Assembly (NCBI RefSeq): GCF_000423065.1
Contig: NZ_AUHG01000010.1
Span: forward strand, 124,001 to 188,000
DNA: 64,000 bases
Source: Christiangramia echinicola DSM 19838
GTDB lineage: Bacteria > Bacteroidota > Bacteroidia > Flavobacteriales > Flavobacteriaceae
Direction of reading: 5' to 3'
Shown here: one piece after another, positions 35,247 through 44,814 of the stretch
How positions within the stretch are numbered: the stretch's first letter is position 1
Layout: the number at the start of each line of letters is the position of its first letter
The notes under the pieces: model-generated
Databases searched by the model: none
What the model was told of the DNA's origin: nothing
Seen by the model: only the letters and a program-made list of their open reading frames with translations
Translations under genes and position numbers: made by a program

Positions 35247-36701
35247 ATGCTCAGCGACCTACAGTTAAATAGCATACTTGAAGACTTTGATATTGCCTAC
35301 TGGAAAATAAATCTTTTTTCCAAGGAGATCGTTTGGTCTGAGCATTTCAATATACTGGTAGGAAAACCAGAAATTGAGGAGGATCGATTTGAGTTCTTTA
35401 TCAACCATATCCTCCACCCCGATTATCGGTACGATTTCAGAATACATTTTGAAAAACTAATCAAGGACAATGAACCTTTTAGTTTTGAGATCAAGTTAAA
35501 ACTTGAGAATGGAAAGTATCGCTGGTTCGAGTGTAAGAATCAGAAAAGCAGGAATAATAACTTTCGCGAGACGGCAGTTCTTCTGTTCGTTAATATACAT
35601 CAGACCAAAAGGGACCAGTACACTATAGAAGAGAATTTTTTCTATTACCGGGAAACCGCAGAAATGACTTCTACCGGTGGCTGGTACGTAGATACGGTAA
35701 ATAAGAATATATACTGGGATGACGTCTCCCTGAAGATCGTGGAATGCCCTCGTGATTTTCAGCCGGCTTACGAGGAGCGCATGAAGTTTTACGCAAAAGA
35801 GCATCATAACCGCATGAGGAATGCTTTTGATAAATGTGAAAACTTCGGGATTCCTTTTAAACTGGAACTCAAGATGGTCTCTTTTCAGCATCGGGAATTC
35901 TGGGTGAGACTAACAGGAAAGCCTGTTTATAACGATGAGCAGGAAGTTGTAGGGATCCGCGGAGTACTACAGAATATCGATGAGAACAAGAATAATGAAC
36001 TCAACCTTCAGAATTCACTGGATATCATCGCTACTCAAAATTCAAGACTTTTTAATTTTGCCCATATAGTATCTCATCATTTAAGATCTCATAGCAGCAA
36101 CCTTAGCCTCATAGTTGAATTGCTTCGAGAATCGAAAACCGATAGGGACAAACTGGACCTTTTAGCAAATGTAGAAGATGTTTCAGATAATCTGGATTCA
36201 GCCATTTCCAGATTAAATAATATTGTTAGTATTCAAACCTCATTAAAGAAAGAACCGGTTATAATTAAGTTTGAAACTGCTTTAGAGGTTGTACTTGCAT
36301 CAATTTCATCGCTAATTAATCGAGAAAATGCAAAAATCGTCGCTGAATTTCAGGACTTGAAAGAAATTCGCTATATCCCTGAGTATCTTGAAAGTATTTT
36401 GCTAAATTTAATCACGAATGCTATCCGGTACAAGCAGCCGGGGCGTAAACCAGTCATATTTATACAGACCTACGTCGAGAACGATATAGAATATTTAGAA
36501 GTTAGCGACAACGGTATGGGAATAGACCTCGATGAGTATGGTGATAAGATGTTTGGTATGTACAAGACCTTCCATCCTAGTAATCCCGAGGCAAAAGGAA
36601 TTGGTTTATTTATAACTAAGAACCAGGTAGAAGCCCTTGGCGGGAATATATCTGTAAGTAGTACCCTGAACATAGGGACAACATTTAAAATCAAATTCTA
36701 G
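35247..36701 (+). CDS. PAS-domain sensor histidine kinase
   Basis: The 484-residue protein has no membrane segment or signal peptide and is probably cytoplasmic. Two PAS/PAC domains are visible (about 10-120 with DIAYWKINLFSKEIVW, and about 138-250 with GGWYVDTVNKNIYWDD). A dimerisation domain with the phospho-acceptor histidine at about 277 (IVSHHLRSHSSNL) follows, then an ATPase domain with N box (LNLITNAIRY), D box (SDNGMGID) and G box (GIGLFI). The H-box acid is replaced by His. ATG 35247 is preferred to the adjacent TTG. The response regulator begins 12 bases later, so the two probably form a pair. Confidence 0.9.
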   Translation: MLSDLQLNSILEDFDIAYWKINLFSKEIVWSEHFNILVGKPEIEEDRFEFFINHILHPDYRYDFRIHFEKLIKDNEPFSFEIKLKLENGKYRWFECKNQKSRNNNFRETAVLLFVNIHQTKRDQYTIEENFFYYRETAEMTSTGGWYVDTVNKNIYWDDVSLKIVECPRDFQPAYEERMKFYAKEHHNRMRNAFDKCENFGIPFKLELKMVSFQHREFWVRLTGKPVYNDEQEVVGIRGVLQNIDENKNNELNLQNSLDIIATQNSRLFNFAHIVSHHLRSHSSNLSLIVELLRESKTDRDKLDLLANVEDVSDNLDSAISRLNNIVSIQTSLKKEPVIIKFETALEVVLASISSLINRENAKIVAEFQDLKEIRYIPEYLESILLNLITNAIRYKQPGRKPVIFIQTYVENDIEYLEVSDNGMGIDLDEYGDKMFGMYKTFHPSNPEAKGIGLFITKNQVEALGGNISVSSTLNIGTTFKIKF

Positions 36702-36713
36702 ATTCTATTTACT

Positions 36714-37130
36714 ATGGGGCAAAAAGTAGAACTAGCGTGTATTATCGATGACGATAAAATATACGTGAACTTAGTTAAGAAGATCATTGAGATCAAAAAA
36801 CTTTCTGAGAACCTTCTTATTTACAAGAACGGAAAAGAAGCATTAGACTATTTCAAGGAAATTATGGAGAATGTCACCGATGAGGACAAACTTCCAGACA
36901 TTATCTTCCTTGACCTTAACATGCCAGTTATGGATGGCTGGGAGTTTCTTACAGAATTTATTAAGATCAAGAATAACCTGAATAAGAAGATTACCTTATA
37001 CGTGGTTAGTTCTTCTATAGATCCTCGTGACCTGGAAAGAGCTAAATCGTTTAACCTGGTTACAGATTATCTTATTAAGCCAATAGAATTGAAGAAATTT
37101 GAAAAGATCTTTGAAAGAACAGCTGCTTAA
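36714..37130 (+). CDS. Single-domain response regulator
   Basis: The 138-residue receiver (CheY-like) protein has the acidic pocket D12-D14, phospho-acceptor D67 in FLDLNMPVMDGWEF, the switch residue region VVSSS (98-101) and conserved K122 (LIKPIE). It has no output domain, so it must act by protein contact or as a phosphorelay step. It lies 12 bases after the PAS histidine kinase, its likely donor. Its TAA stop overlaps the stop of the convergent lspA gene in the four bases TTAA (37127-37130). Confidence 0.9.
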   Translation: MGQKVELACIIDDDKIYVNLVKKIIEIKKLSENLLIYKNGKEALDYFKEIMENVTDEDKLPDIIFLDLNMPVMDGWEFLTEFIKIKNNLNKKITLYVVSSSIDPRDLERAKSFNLVTDYLIKPIELKKFEKIFERTAA

Positions 37131-37750
37131 TCAAGTTTATCTTCAGATTTTTTCTCCTTAGGAAAAGCTCTTTTATTAAAAAACAGCAACATTACCACTC
37201 CTACACTTATAGCTGAATCGGCAATATTGAAAACCGGTTCAAAAAATGTAAAATATTTTCCGCCCCAAAAAGGCATCCACTCCGGCAAATAACCTTTCCA
37301 TAGAGGGAAATAGAGCATGTCTACCACCTTCCCATGAAATAATGAGCTATATCCTCCTGCTTCGGGTAAAAAGCTCGCTACCTGGCCGTAACTATCATTA
37401 AAAATAACACCATAAAAAACTGAATCTATAATATTGCCAAAAGCTCCGGCAAATATCAAGGCGATGGACACAATAAGAATCCTTGAACCGCCCTTTTTTA
37501 CTGAATCCCAAAGCCAGTAACCAATTCCCACGATCGCAGCCAGACGAAAGAGAGTTAAAGCCAGCTTACCATATTCTCCCGGAATTTTAGTTCCCCAGGC
37601 CATCCCTTCATTTTCTACGAATAGTATTTTAAACCAATCGAAGACTTCGATTTCTTCTCCTAGGGAGAAATGAGTTTTGATATATAACTTGGAAATCTGA
37701 TCTATTAAAAGGATCACTACTATTAGAAATCCGGCTTTTTTAAGGGACAT
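37127..37750 (-). CDS. lspA: Lipoprotein signal peptidase II
   Basis: This 207-residue inner-membrane aspartic protease removes signal peptides from prolipoproteins. Four hydrophobic segments are visible, with LIDQISKLYI near the start and the catalytic aspartates D144 (GKVVDM) and D178 (FNIADSAIS). It is longer than the usual 160-170 residues because of an extra hydrophilic stretch between them (about 150-168, WKGYLPEWMPFWGGKYF), common in Bacteroidota. The many lipoproteins in the window are its expected substrates. It is in the minus-strand group ileS, dksA-like, DUF4097-like, lspA. Confidence 0.94.
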   Translation of the reverse strand: MSLKKAGFLIVVILLIDQISKLYIKTHFSLGEEIEVFDWFKILFVENEGMAWGTKIPGEYGKLALTLFRLAAIVGIGYWLWDSVKKGGSRILIVSIALIFAGAFGNIIDSVFYGVIFNDSYGQVASFLPEAGGYSSLFHGKVVDMLYFPLWKGYLPEWMPFWGGKYFTFFEPVFNIADSAISVGVVMLLFFNKRAFPKEKKSEDKLD

Positions 37751-37793
37751 GAATCTATTTAATTTGAAAACGGGTCAAAAATACTAATATTAT

Positions 37794-38414
37794 TTAGTTT
37801 TTAAGCACCTTAATATTACCGTCTATACTGGTGAGTCTTAATGGATTTCGGCCAGGTAAAATTTCAGGGATATCCACTTTGCCATTCCGGCTGTTGGCTT
37901 CTATTAGTCCTGCAGATGTTTCAACCATTATATTTCCCGAATAGGTATTTATTACAGCATCTCCGGAGAAATCCAGGAGTTGACAATATCCGCCTTTTAA
38001 TTCAGCAAAGATCGAAGTAAAAGGTCCTTTAGTTTTCAAAGATGCGATATTTGAACTTACATTCACACGCATCCCATGTGGAACCTCTAGTTCTATTTCT
38101 AAAGAAAATACTTTGTGGGCGCTTAACTTATCGTAGCCACCGGCTAATTTTTGTGGATAATTGGTAGTGATCTTTAATTCATCCCCAATAATGGAAGAAC
38201 TTAAAAGTATATCATTAAAATATTCACCTTCAGAATGAGAATTGATCTTAATCTCTGAGGTTTTGGTTGAAATTATACTAATAAGGTAAACCTCATCGGT
38301 TTGTATATTAATAATTTCAATATTATTAGCTTCAATTATCTCACGGGTATCTTTTTGAGAAAAAGAAGATGCGCTTATTAAAACTCCAATTACCAAAAAT
38401 AATTTCTTCAGCAT
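37794..38414 (-). CDS. Exported DUF4097-like beta-helix protein
   Basis: The 206-residue protein has a signal peptide (MLKKLFLVIGVLISASSFSQ) and then repeating short beta-strands (VNVSSNIASLKTKGPF, LKGGYCQLLDFSGDAVINTYSGNIMVETSAGLIEANSRNGKVDI). These resemble the right-handed beta-helix of DUF4097/'putative adhesin' families. ATG 38414 is chosen over GTG 38417. Function is not known. It sits between the DksA-like gene (with a terminator between) and lspA. Confidence 0.6.
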   Translation of the reverse strand: MLKKLFLVIGVLISASSFSQKDTREIIEANNIEIINIQTDEVYLISIISTKTSEIKINSHSEGEYFNDILLSSSIIGDELKITTNYPQKLAGGYDKLSAHKVFSLEIELEVPHGMRVNVSSNIASLKTKGPFTSIFAELKGGYCQLLDFSGDAVINTYSGNIMVETSAGLIEANSRNGKVDIPEILPGRNPLRLTSIDGNIKVLKN

Positions 38415-38430
38415 CACTCCTTTTTTTCAA

Positions 38431-38465
38431 CAAAAAAACGTCCAAACAGGAAGTCAGGACGTTTT
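38431..38465 (-). terminator. Terminator after the DksA-like gene
   Basis: AAAACGTCC (38435-38443) pairs with GGACGTTTT (38457-38465) over a 13-base loop. On the minus strand it ends in a T run (plus A 38432-38438). It lies 23 bases after the stop of the gene at 38488. Confidence 0.85.
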
Positions 38466-38487
38466 AATTTTAATATGTTCTAATGAT

Positions 38488-38871
38488 TTATCGTTGCATG
38501 TTTTTTGCTTCGATACTTAGTGTAGCGTGTGGTACTAATAACAATCTTTCTTTTGCTATAAGCTTACCGGTTACTCTACAAACTCCATAAGTTTTATTCT
38601 CAATACGCGTTAAGGCGTTCTTAAGATCTCTAATGAATTTCTCCTGACGTATAGCTAATTGAGAATTGGCTTCCTTACTCATAGTTTCGCTACCTTCTTC
38701 AAAAGCTTTAAATGTTGGAGAGGTATCATCTGTACCATTATTACCATCATTCTTATAAGCGTTTTGATAGATCTCCAGCTGCTCCTGAGCTTTATCAATC
38801 TTCTTTCTAATCAGAGTTTTGAACTCTGCCAAATCAGCGTCGCTGTAACGTTCTTTTACTTCTGTAGACAT
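38488..38871 (-). CDS. DksA/TraR-family RNA polymerase-binding regulator, zinc-site degenerate
   Basis: The 127-residue protein has a long helical part (about 10-95, with the acidic segment NNGTDDTSPTFKAFEEGSETMSKE at its tip) and a C-terminal end TYGVCRVTGKLIAKERLLLVPHATLS typical of DksA/TraR proteins. Classical DksA has four zinc cysteines; here only the one in GVC remains, as in other Bacteroidota members. It should bind the secondary channel of RNA polymerase and alter transcription with ppGpp; this is a family inference. It begins three bases after the ileS stop and is co-transcribed with it. Confidence 0.85.
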   Translation of the reverse strand: MSTEVKERYSDADLAEFKTLIRKKIDKAQEQLEIYQNAYKNDGNNGTDDTSPTFKAFEEGSETMSKEANSQLAIRQEKFIRDLKNALTRIENKTYGVCRVTGKLIAKERLLLVPHATLSIEAKNMQR

Positions 38872-38874
38872 GGC

Positions 38875-41800
38875 TTAATGTTTTTTAATGAACAATCGGG
38901 TGGTAACCTCATCAAATTCTACCTCAGCACCTTCATCTACCACCTCTGCAAATTCGAGCTTTGCAGTTAATGTTTCGTTTTTAATATAAATTATATTATC
39001 GTTTACGGCATCCTCGATAATACCGTCCTTTTGTAGGGTTACATCTATTGTATCAGTCACTTCGTAGCCTGAATCCTTTCGGAGGTTCTGGATCCTGTTA
39101 ACCAGCTCTCTGGCAACACCTTCCTTCTTCAACTCCGGACTGATACTAACGTCCAGGGCTACTGTAAGGCCACCATTGCTGGCAACCAACCATCCTTCAA
39201 TATCTTGAGAAGATATCTCTACCTCTTCAAGAGACAATTTAACTAATTTTTTGTTAATTTCTACTTCAATCTCGCCGTCACGCTCGATTTTTGAGATTTC
39301 TTCAGCGCTAAAATTGTTTACCGCACTGACAATCAGTTTAATATCCTTACCAAATCTTGGGCCAAGAATTCTGAAATTAGGTTTTATCTGCTTCACTAAC
39401 AGACCTGATGCATCATCGATAAGCTCGATTTCCTTTACATTAACTTCAGATTTTATTAGATCCTCAACAGCCTTGATCTCTTGTTTTTGAACCTCGTCAA
39501 GTACCGGAATCATTACCCTTTGCAAAGGTTGCCTTACCTTGATCATTTCCTTTTTACGAAGCGAAAGCACTAGAGAAGAGATAGTTTGCGCCTTCTCCAT
39601 TTTACGCTCCAGAGATTTATCAACAAAATTTGGTTCATAAACCGGAAAATCGGCAATATGTATCGAATCTGACTTATCTTTTCCTGTTGCCGCATTTAGA
39701 TCTTTAAACAGTCTGTCCATAAAGAACGGCGCAACCGGAGCTCCAAGCTTAGCCACGGTTTCCAGACAGGTATAAAGTGTTTGGTATGCAGATATCTTAT
39801 CCTGCTCGTAATCACCTTTCCAGAATCTCCTTCTACTTAGTCTTACAAACCAGTTACTCAAGTTTTCCTGAACAAATTCTGAAATCGCCCTGGTAGCTTT
39901 AGTAGGTTCATAATCTGCATAGAACTTATCTACTTTTTCTATAAGCGTGTGCAATTCTGAAAGTATCCATCTATCTATCTCAGGTCTTTCTTCCAGAGCT
40001 ACATCAGCTTCTGAATAAGAAAACTCATCGATATTCGCATATAACGTAAAGAAAGAATAGGTGTTGTATAGTGTTCCGAAGAACTTACGCTGAACTTCCC
40101 CTATGCCTTCAATATCAAATTTTAAGTTATCCCATGGGTTAGCATTCGAGATCATGTACCAACGAGTAGCATCGGGACCGTAAACCGCAAGGGTCTCAAA
40201 GGGATCTACCGCATTACCTAAACGCTTGGACATCTTCTGACCATTCTTGTCTAAAACAAGCCCATTAGAAACAACATTTTTATAAGCAACATCATCAAAG
40301 ATCATGGTTGCAATTGCGTGTAAAGTATAGAACCAACCTCTGGTCTGGTCTACTCCTTCAGCAATAAAATCGGCTTTACGCCATTTATCTTCTACTTTTT
40401 CTTTATTCTCAAATGGGTAATGCCACTGTGAATAAGGCATAGAACCAGAATCGAACCATACGTCGATAAGATCTGCTTCACGTTTCATTGGTTTTCCAGA
40501 ATCGGAAACCAAGGTAATAGTATCTACTACATTTTTATGAAGATCTACTTTATCATAGTTCTCTTCACTCATGTTACCCGGCTCAAAGTCTTCGAAAATA
40601 TCCTTTTCAAGGACTCCGGCGTCCACGGCTTTCGCCATTTCCTCCTTAAGCTGAGCTACTGAACCTATAACCTTAACCTCTGTCCCATCCTCTGTTCTCC
40701 AGATAGGTAGCGGGATTCCCCAATATCGGCTTCGGCTTAAGTTCCAGTCGTTAGCATTCGCTAACCAGTTTCCAAAACGGCCTTCTCCTGTAGATTTTGG
40801 TTTCCAGTTAATGGTCTGGTTTAAATCATGCATTCTATCCTTGAATTCGGTCACTTTAATGAACCAGGAATCCAATGGATAATATAATATAGGTTTATCT
40901 GTTCTCCAGCAATTCGGGTAGCTGTGAACATATTTTTCAACTTTAAAAGCCCTGTTATCTTCTTTTAATTTGATAGCAAGTTCAACATCTACAGACTTTT
41001 CAGGTGCTTCTCCTTCATCATAATATTCATTCTTCACATACTTGCCAGCAAACTCACCCATTTCTGATCTGAATCTACCCTGAAGATCTACAAGCGGAAC
41101 AAGATTTCCATTCTCGTCTTTCACCAACAATGGCGGAACCTCCGGAGTGGCTTGTTTTGCAACCATGGCATCATCTGCACCAAAGGTTGGCGCTGTATGC
41201 ACAATTCCGGTACCATCTTCAGTTGTTACAAAGTCTCCAGAAATAATTCTAAAGGCATTTTCAGGATTATCGTTTGGCTGAGCGTATGGCAGTAACTGCT
41301 CATATTGGATACCCACAAGATCTTTTCCAGTAAAGCTTTCCCCAACAATATAAGGGATCTTTTTATCCTCTTTAGAATAAGACTTAAGATCTTCTTCAGA
41401 TTCTGCTTTTCTAAATTTCTTGTCAAATTGCTTTTCTACAAGCTCCTTCGCCACAATAATAGTTATTGGCTCGAAAGTATATTGGTTATAGGTCTTAACT
41501 GTTACATAGTTGATCTTAGAACCCACTGTTAAAGCAGTATTCGAAGGCAGCGTCCATGGAGTTGTGGTCCAGGCGATAAAGAACAGATTATCAATTCCCT
41601 TCAGAAAATCAGGAAGTGTCTCTTCTTTTGCTTTGAACATTGCCGTAACCGTAGTATCGGTCACATCCTGGTAAGTTCCAGGCTGATTAAGCTCATGGGA
41701 ACTTAAACCTGTACCTGCTTTTGGAGAATATGGCTGAATAGTGTAGCCTTTATAAATAAGATCTTTCTTATAGATCTCAGATAACAGCCACCAAACAGTT

Positions 41801-42276
41801 TCCATGTATTTGGACTTATAGGTGATATACGGATCTTCCATATCTACCCAATAACCCATCTTTTTGGTAAGATCGTTCCATACATCTGTATAACGCATTA
41901 CTGCATTTTTACATGCCTCGTTATACTTTTCTACGCTGATCTTAGAACCAATATCTTCTTTGGTAATTCCAAGCTCTTTTTCTACACCAAGTTCTATGGG
42001 AAGACCATGAGTATCCCAACCGGCTTTACGTTTTACCTGGAAACCTTTTTGAGTTTTATATCTACAAAAAATATCCTTGATAGATCGCGCCATCACGTGA
42101 TGAATACCCGGTAAACCATTTGCTGAAGGCGGACCTTCAAAAAATATGTATGGCTCCTTTCCTTCACGGGTAGATACGCTCTTTTCGAAAATATCATTTT
42201 CTTCCCAATAGTTTAGGATTTCTTTAGCCACCTTGGGCAAGTCAAGACCTTTATATTCTGGGAACCTTTTGCTCAT
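38875..42276 (-). CDS. ileS: Isoleucyl-tRNA synthetase
   Basis: This 1133-residue class I synthetase charges tRNA-Ile. The HIGH-type motif is GIHHV (in NGLPGIHHVMARS), the editing domain contains the TTPWTLPSNTAL block, and KMSKRLGN carries the KMSKS lysines. A long anticodon-binding and C-terminal region follows. The length and the KMSKR form match the longer IleS type found in Bacteroidota, which lacks the C-terminal zinc cysteines of E. coli IleS. It is first in a group with the DksA-like gene (three bases away). Confidence 0.96.
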   Translation of the reverse strand: MSKRFPEYKGLDLPKVAKEILNYWEENDIFEKSVSTREGKEPYIFFEGPPSANGLPGIHHVMARSIKDIFCRYKTQKGFQVKRKAGWDTHGLPIELGVEKELGITKEDIGSKISVEKYNEACKNAVMRYTDVWNDLTKKMGYWVDMEDPYITYKSKYMETVWWLLSEIYKKDLIYKGYTIQPYSPKAGTGLSSHELNQPGTYQDVTDTTVTAMFKAKEETLPDFLKGIDNLFFIAWTTTPWTLPSNTALTVGSKINYVTVKTYNQYTFEPITIIVAKELVEKQFDKKFRKAESEEDLKSYSKEDKKIPYIVGESFTGKDLVGIQYEQLLPYAQPNDNPENAFRIISGDFVTTEDGTGIVHTAPTFGADDAMVAKQATPEVPPLLVKDENGNLVPLVDLQGRFRSEMGEFAGKYVKNEYYDEGEAPEKSVDVELAIKLKEDNRAFKVEKYVHSYPNCWRTDKPILYYPLDSWFIKVTEFKDRMHDLNQTINWKPKSTGEGRFGNWLANANDWNLSRSRYWGIPLPIWRTEDGTEVKVIGSVAQLKEEMAKAVDAGVLEKDIFEDFEPGNMSEENYDKVDLHKNVVDTITLVSDSGKPMKREADLIDVWFDSGSMPYSQWHYPFENKEKVEDKWRKADFIAEGVDQTRGWFYTLHAIATMIFDDVAYKNVVSNGLVLDKNGQKMSKRLGNAVDPFETLAVYGPDATRWYMISNANPWDNLKFDIEGIGEVQRKFFGTLYNTYSFFTLYANIDEFSYSEADVALEERPEIDRWILSELHTLIEKVDKFYADYEPTKATRAISEFVQENLSNWFVRLSRRRFWKGDYEQDKISAYQTLYTCLETVAKLGAPVAPFFMDRLFKDLNAATGKDKSDSIHIADFPVYEPNFVDKSLERKMEKAQTISSLVLSLRKKEMIKVRQPLQRVMIPVLDEVQKQEIKAVEDLIKSEVNVKEIELIDDASGLLVKQIKPNFRILGPRFGKDIKLIVSAVNNFSAEEISKIERDGEIEVEINKKLVKLSLEEVEISSQDIEGWLVASNGGLTVALDVSISPELKKEGVARELVNRIQNLRKDSGYEVTDTIDVTLQKDGIIEDAVNDNIIYIKNETLTAKLEFAEVVDEGAEVEFDEVTTRLFIKKH

Positions 42277-42414
42277 TTTCTGCTTTTTTCAAATGATGTG
42301 CGAAAATAAGGATTTTTAGAGAAAGAAGATATTAATCTATGGTAAAATACAGGTGTATTTATCCTAAAGTAAAAACTTAAAAAGCTGAAACTTAACTAAT
42401 TTTAAAACTCTAAC

Positions 42415-44814
42415 TTAAAAGGTATAAGACAGGGCTATGATCAAATTCCTGCCAACCGCAGCTATTCCAGATGAATATGTACGATATCGTTGATCTGTAA
42501 TATTTTCTACTGAAACTGTTGCTAGCCAGTTAGTATTCAATTCATATTGCCCGGTAAGATTCAAAGTATACCAGGAAGGTGAATAAGGATTGCCGTTATC
42601 ATCCAGAGCATATAAATATGGTTTGTCCTGCTCTCCCGGCGCCAGATCTTCAAAATCGAACTGCCCGTTATATTCAGTAAAAAGATCAAATTTTAATCTC
42701 CGTTTATTCCAGATCAAATGAGTATTTCCAAATAAAGGAGCGGCATGTCTTAAAGGAACATATTCTCCGCCTTCGTTTTCCTCACCATGAGTAAAGCTAA
42801 ATTGAGATTTAAGTCTTAATGCGACTGAAAAGTCAACTTCCAGCCCTGCCTCTACCCCATAAACATAAGCATTTGCAGCATTTTGAATAGCCTGAACCCT
42901 GCTTGACTCTCCCTGGTATTCAATTTGGGTAACTCCATCCAGATCGAAATCCCGACGAACCATGGCGTTATCCAGATAGGTGTAATATCCGGTTAATCCC
43001 AGCCTTATATTATCAGAGAATACAAAATCAGCACCTAATTCAGCATTATAGGCATATTCAGATTTTAAGCCAGGGTTTGGCACAACGACCGAGCCCGGTT
43101 CAGAATCGAAAATCTTACCAATATCATCGATATTTGGAGCACGGAAAGCTGTAGACAGACCTAGCCTCCAGCCAATAAAATCATTCTGTCTCCAGTTTAA
43201 ACCAAGACTCCCGGTTAAGGCACCTGTACTGATATCTGCCTTTTCAAAAGGGAAATCATAAAATCTATCATCAAAACTCGCATCTACAAGAATGTGGTTA
43301 TACCTTACCCCAGACTGAAGGGAAAAATCTTCAGTGAGCTTCCACTGATAACTGGTATAAATAGCCATAGATTGCCAGGCTGATCCATCTGGATAACGAC
43401 TGGCGGTTTCCCCAATTTCTGAGGTTTCAATATTTCTGAAACTACCATTAGAGGCTATTTGATTCAAAACATATTCTGCACCATAGAAAAGTTTACTCTC
43501 AGACAGTTCTTTTTCAAAATCCAGATTCGCTGAATAGGCGTGCACATTTTCTTCAGTTGAAAACAGTACCGGATCTCCAAAATTTCGATCATTTCTACTT
43601 TCAGCAAAAAACTGATAGGCCGCGGTAAATTGCATCTTATTATAGAATTCAGAATTGCTCCTATGATTGACATTAAGATCTCCCAGGAACCATTTTTGAG
43701 GCCCGTAATACCATTCTGCAGAACGTAAAACGCCGTATCTTTTTCTGTACAGCCTGTCATAACGAGGAAAATTAGAGGTCTCAGAATAGATAAGACCCAG
43801 ATTAAAATCCCAGTCTTTTGATGGCATATATTTGATTTTCTGAAGTAGGTTTAACTGATCGTAACCCGTAGGCTTTTGTACCAGAGGATCATCATTTTTC
43901 ACCATAACATCTATACCATCCTGTCTTACGGCGTATTCTGGTCTTAAATAATCATCAGGACCATGTTCGCCCATTTTTTGATCTCCAAAATCTGAATAGG
44001 TAATTCCAGACCTGAAAGCCCAATTATCACGACCTATATTAACATCTGCATGTACCGTATTCTCATTATTGGCAGTTGAAAACCTGGTAAATATATTTCC
44101 TGAAATGGAAGTACCTCCATCAAAGCTGAATTTCGGTTTCAATGTATAGAAATTCATTACCCCTCCTATTGCATCACTTCCATAAACTACTGATCCGGGA
44201 CCAAGAATAACCTCAGCACTCTCTACCATCATTGGGTCTACAGAGATAACGTTTTGAAGATTCCCGCTTCTGAAAATCGCGGAATTCATTCTTACCCCAT
44301 CAACCGTTAAGAGAAGTCTATTAGTAGCAAAGCCTCGAATAATAGGACTCCCCCCGCCTAACTGACTCTTCTGGACATACACCTGCCCTGTACTTTCCAG
44401 AAGATCTGCAGAAGTCTGTGGATTGGCCAGTTGAATTTCTGAAGGTATGATGCTTACTATTTTCTGAGGAATTTCATCTTTATTCAATTTGAATCTGGCT
44501 ACAGATAGGGTAACCTCCTCTAATTGATTTTCACTGGAATGCAAGAGAACAATATTACTGTTATTCAAGATCTCTCTCTTTCTTCGATAAGCTTCTATAT
44601 AAGAAGAAGAGTTAAAAATGATCACTTCGGTATCTGTAAAATCTGTGATATCTGCCTTTCCAGAAACATCACTTTTCACCGAAACCGATCTGTCTTTATT
44701 ATAGATAGAAACATTTTCTACCGGTTGCCCGGAACTATTATCTATTACCGTAATCTCCTGAGCAGAAGAAATTGAAAATATTAAAAGAAATAAGACAAGT
44801 AATCCTAATCGCAT
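42415..44814 (-). CDS. TonB-dependent receptor (haem/siderophore-type plug)
   Basis: The 799-residue receptor has a signal peptide (cut after SSAQ, residue 19), a short carboxypeptidase-like domain (about 20-95), a plug (about 105-225; SPIIRGFATNRLLLTVDGVRMN, GPGSVVYGSDAIGGVMNF) and a barrel ending NLIIALSYTF. The TNRLLLTVDGVRMNSAIFRSGNLQ block is like that of haem, haemoglobin and other iron-type receptors, so iron or haem uptake is a reasonable guess. The ligand is not proven. It directly follows recO (recO stop 44815, receptor ATG ends at 44814), an odd pairing that probably reflects shared transcription only. Confidence 0.88.
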   Translation of the reverse strand: MRLGLLVLFLLIFSISSAQEITVIDNSSGQPVENVSIYNKDRSVSVKSDVSGKADITDFTDTEVIIFNSSSYIEAYRRKREILNNSNIVLLHSSENQLEEVTLSVARFKLNKDEIPQKIVSIIPSEIQLANPQTSADLLESTGQVYVQKSQLGGGSPIIRGFATNRLLLTVDGVRMNSAIFRSGNLQNVISVDPMMVESAEVILGPGSVVYGSDAIGGVMNFYTLKPKFSFDGGTSISGNIFTRFSTANNENTVHADVNIGRDNWAFRSGITYSDFGDQKMGEHGPDDYLRPEYAVRQDGIDVMVKNDDPLVQKPTGYDQLNLLQKIKYMPSKDWDFNLGLIYSETSNFPRYDRLYRKRYGVLRSAEWYYGPQKWFLGDLNVNHRSNSEFYNKMQFTAAYQFFAESRNDRNFGDPVLFSTEENVHAYSANLDFEKELSESKLFYGAEYVLNQIASNGSFRNIETSEIGETASRYPDGSAWQSMAIYTSYQWKLTEDFSLQSGVRYNHILVDASFDDRFYDFPFEKADISTGALTGSLGLNWRQNDFIGWRLGLSTAFRAPNIDDIGKIFDSEPGSVVVPNPGLKSEYAYNAELGADFVFSDNIRLGLTGYYTYLDNAMVRRDFDLDGVTQIEYQGESSRVQAIQNAANAYVYGVEAGLEVDFSVALRLKSQFSFTHGEENEGGEYVPLRHAAPLFGNTHLIWNKRRLKFDLFTEYNGQFDFEDLAPGEQDKPYLYALDDNGNPYSPSWYTLNLTGQYELNTNWLATVSVENITDQRYRTYSSGIAAVGRNLIIALSYTF

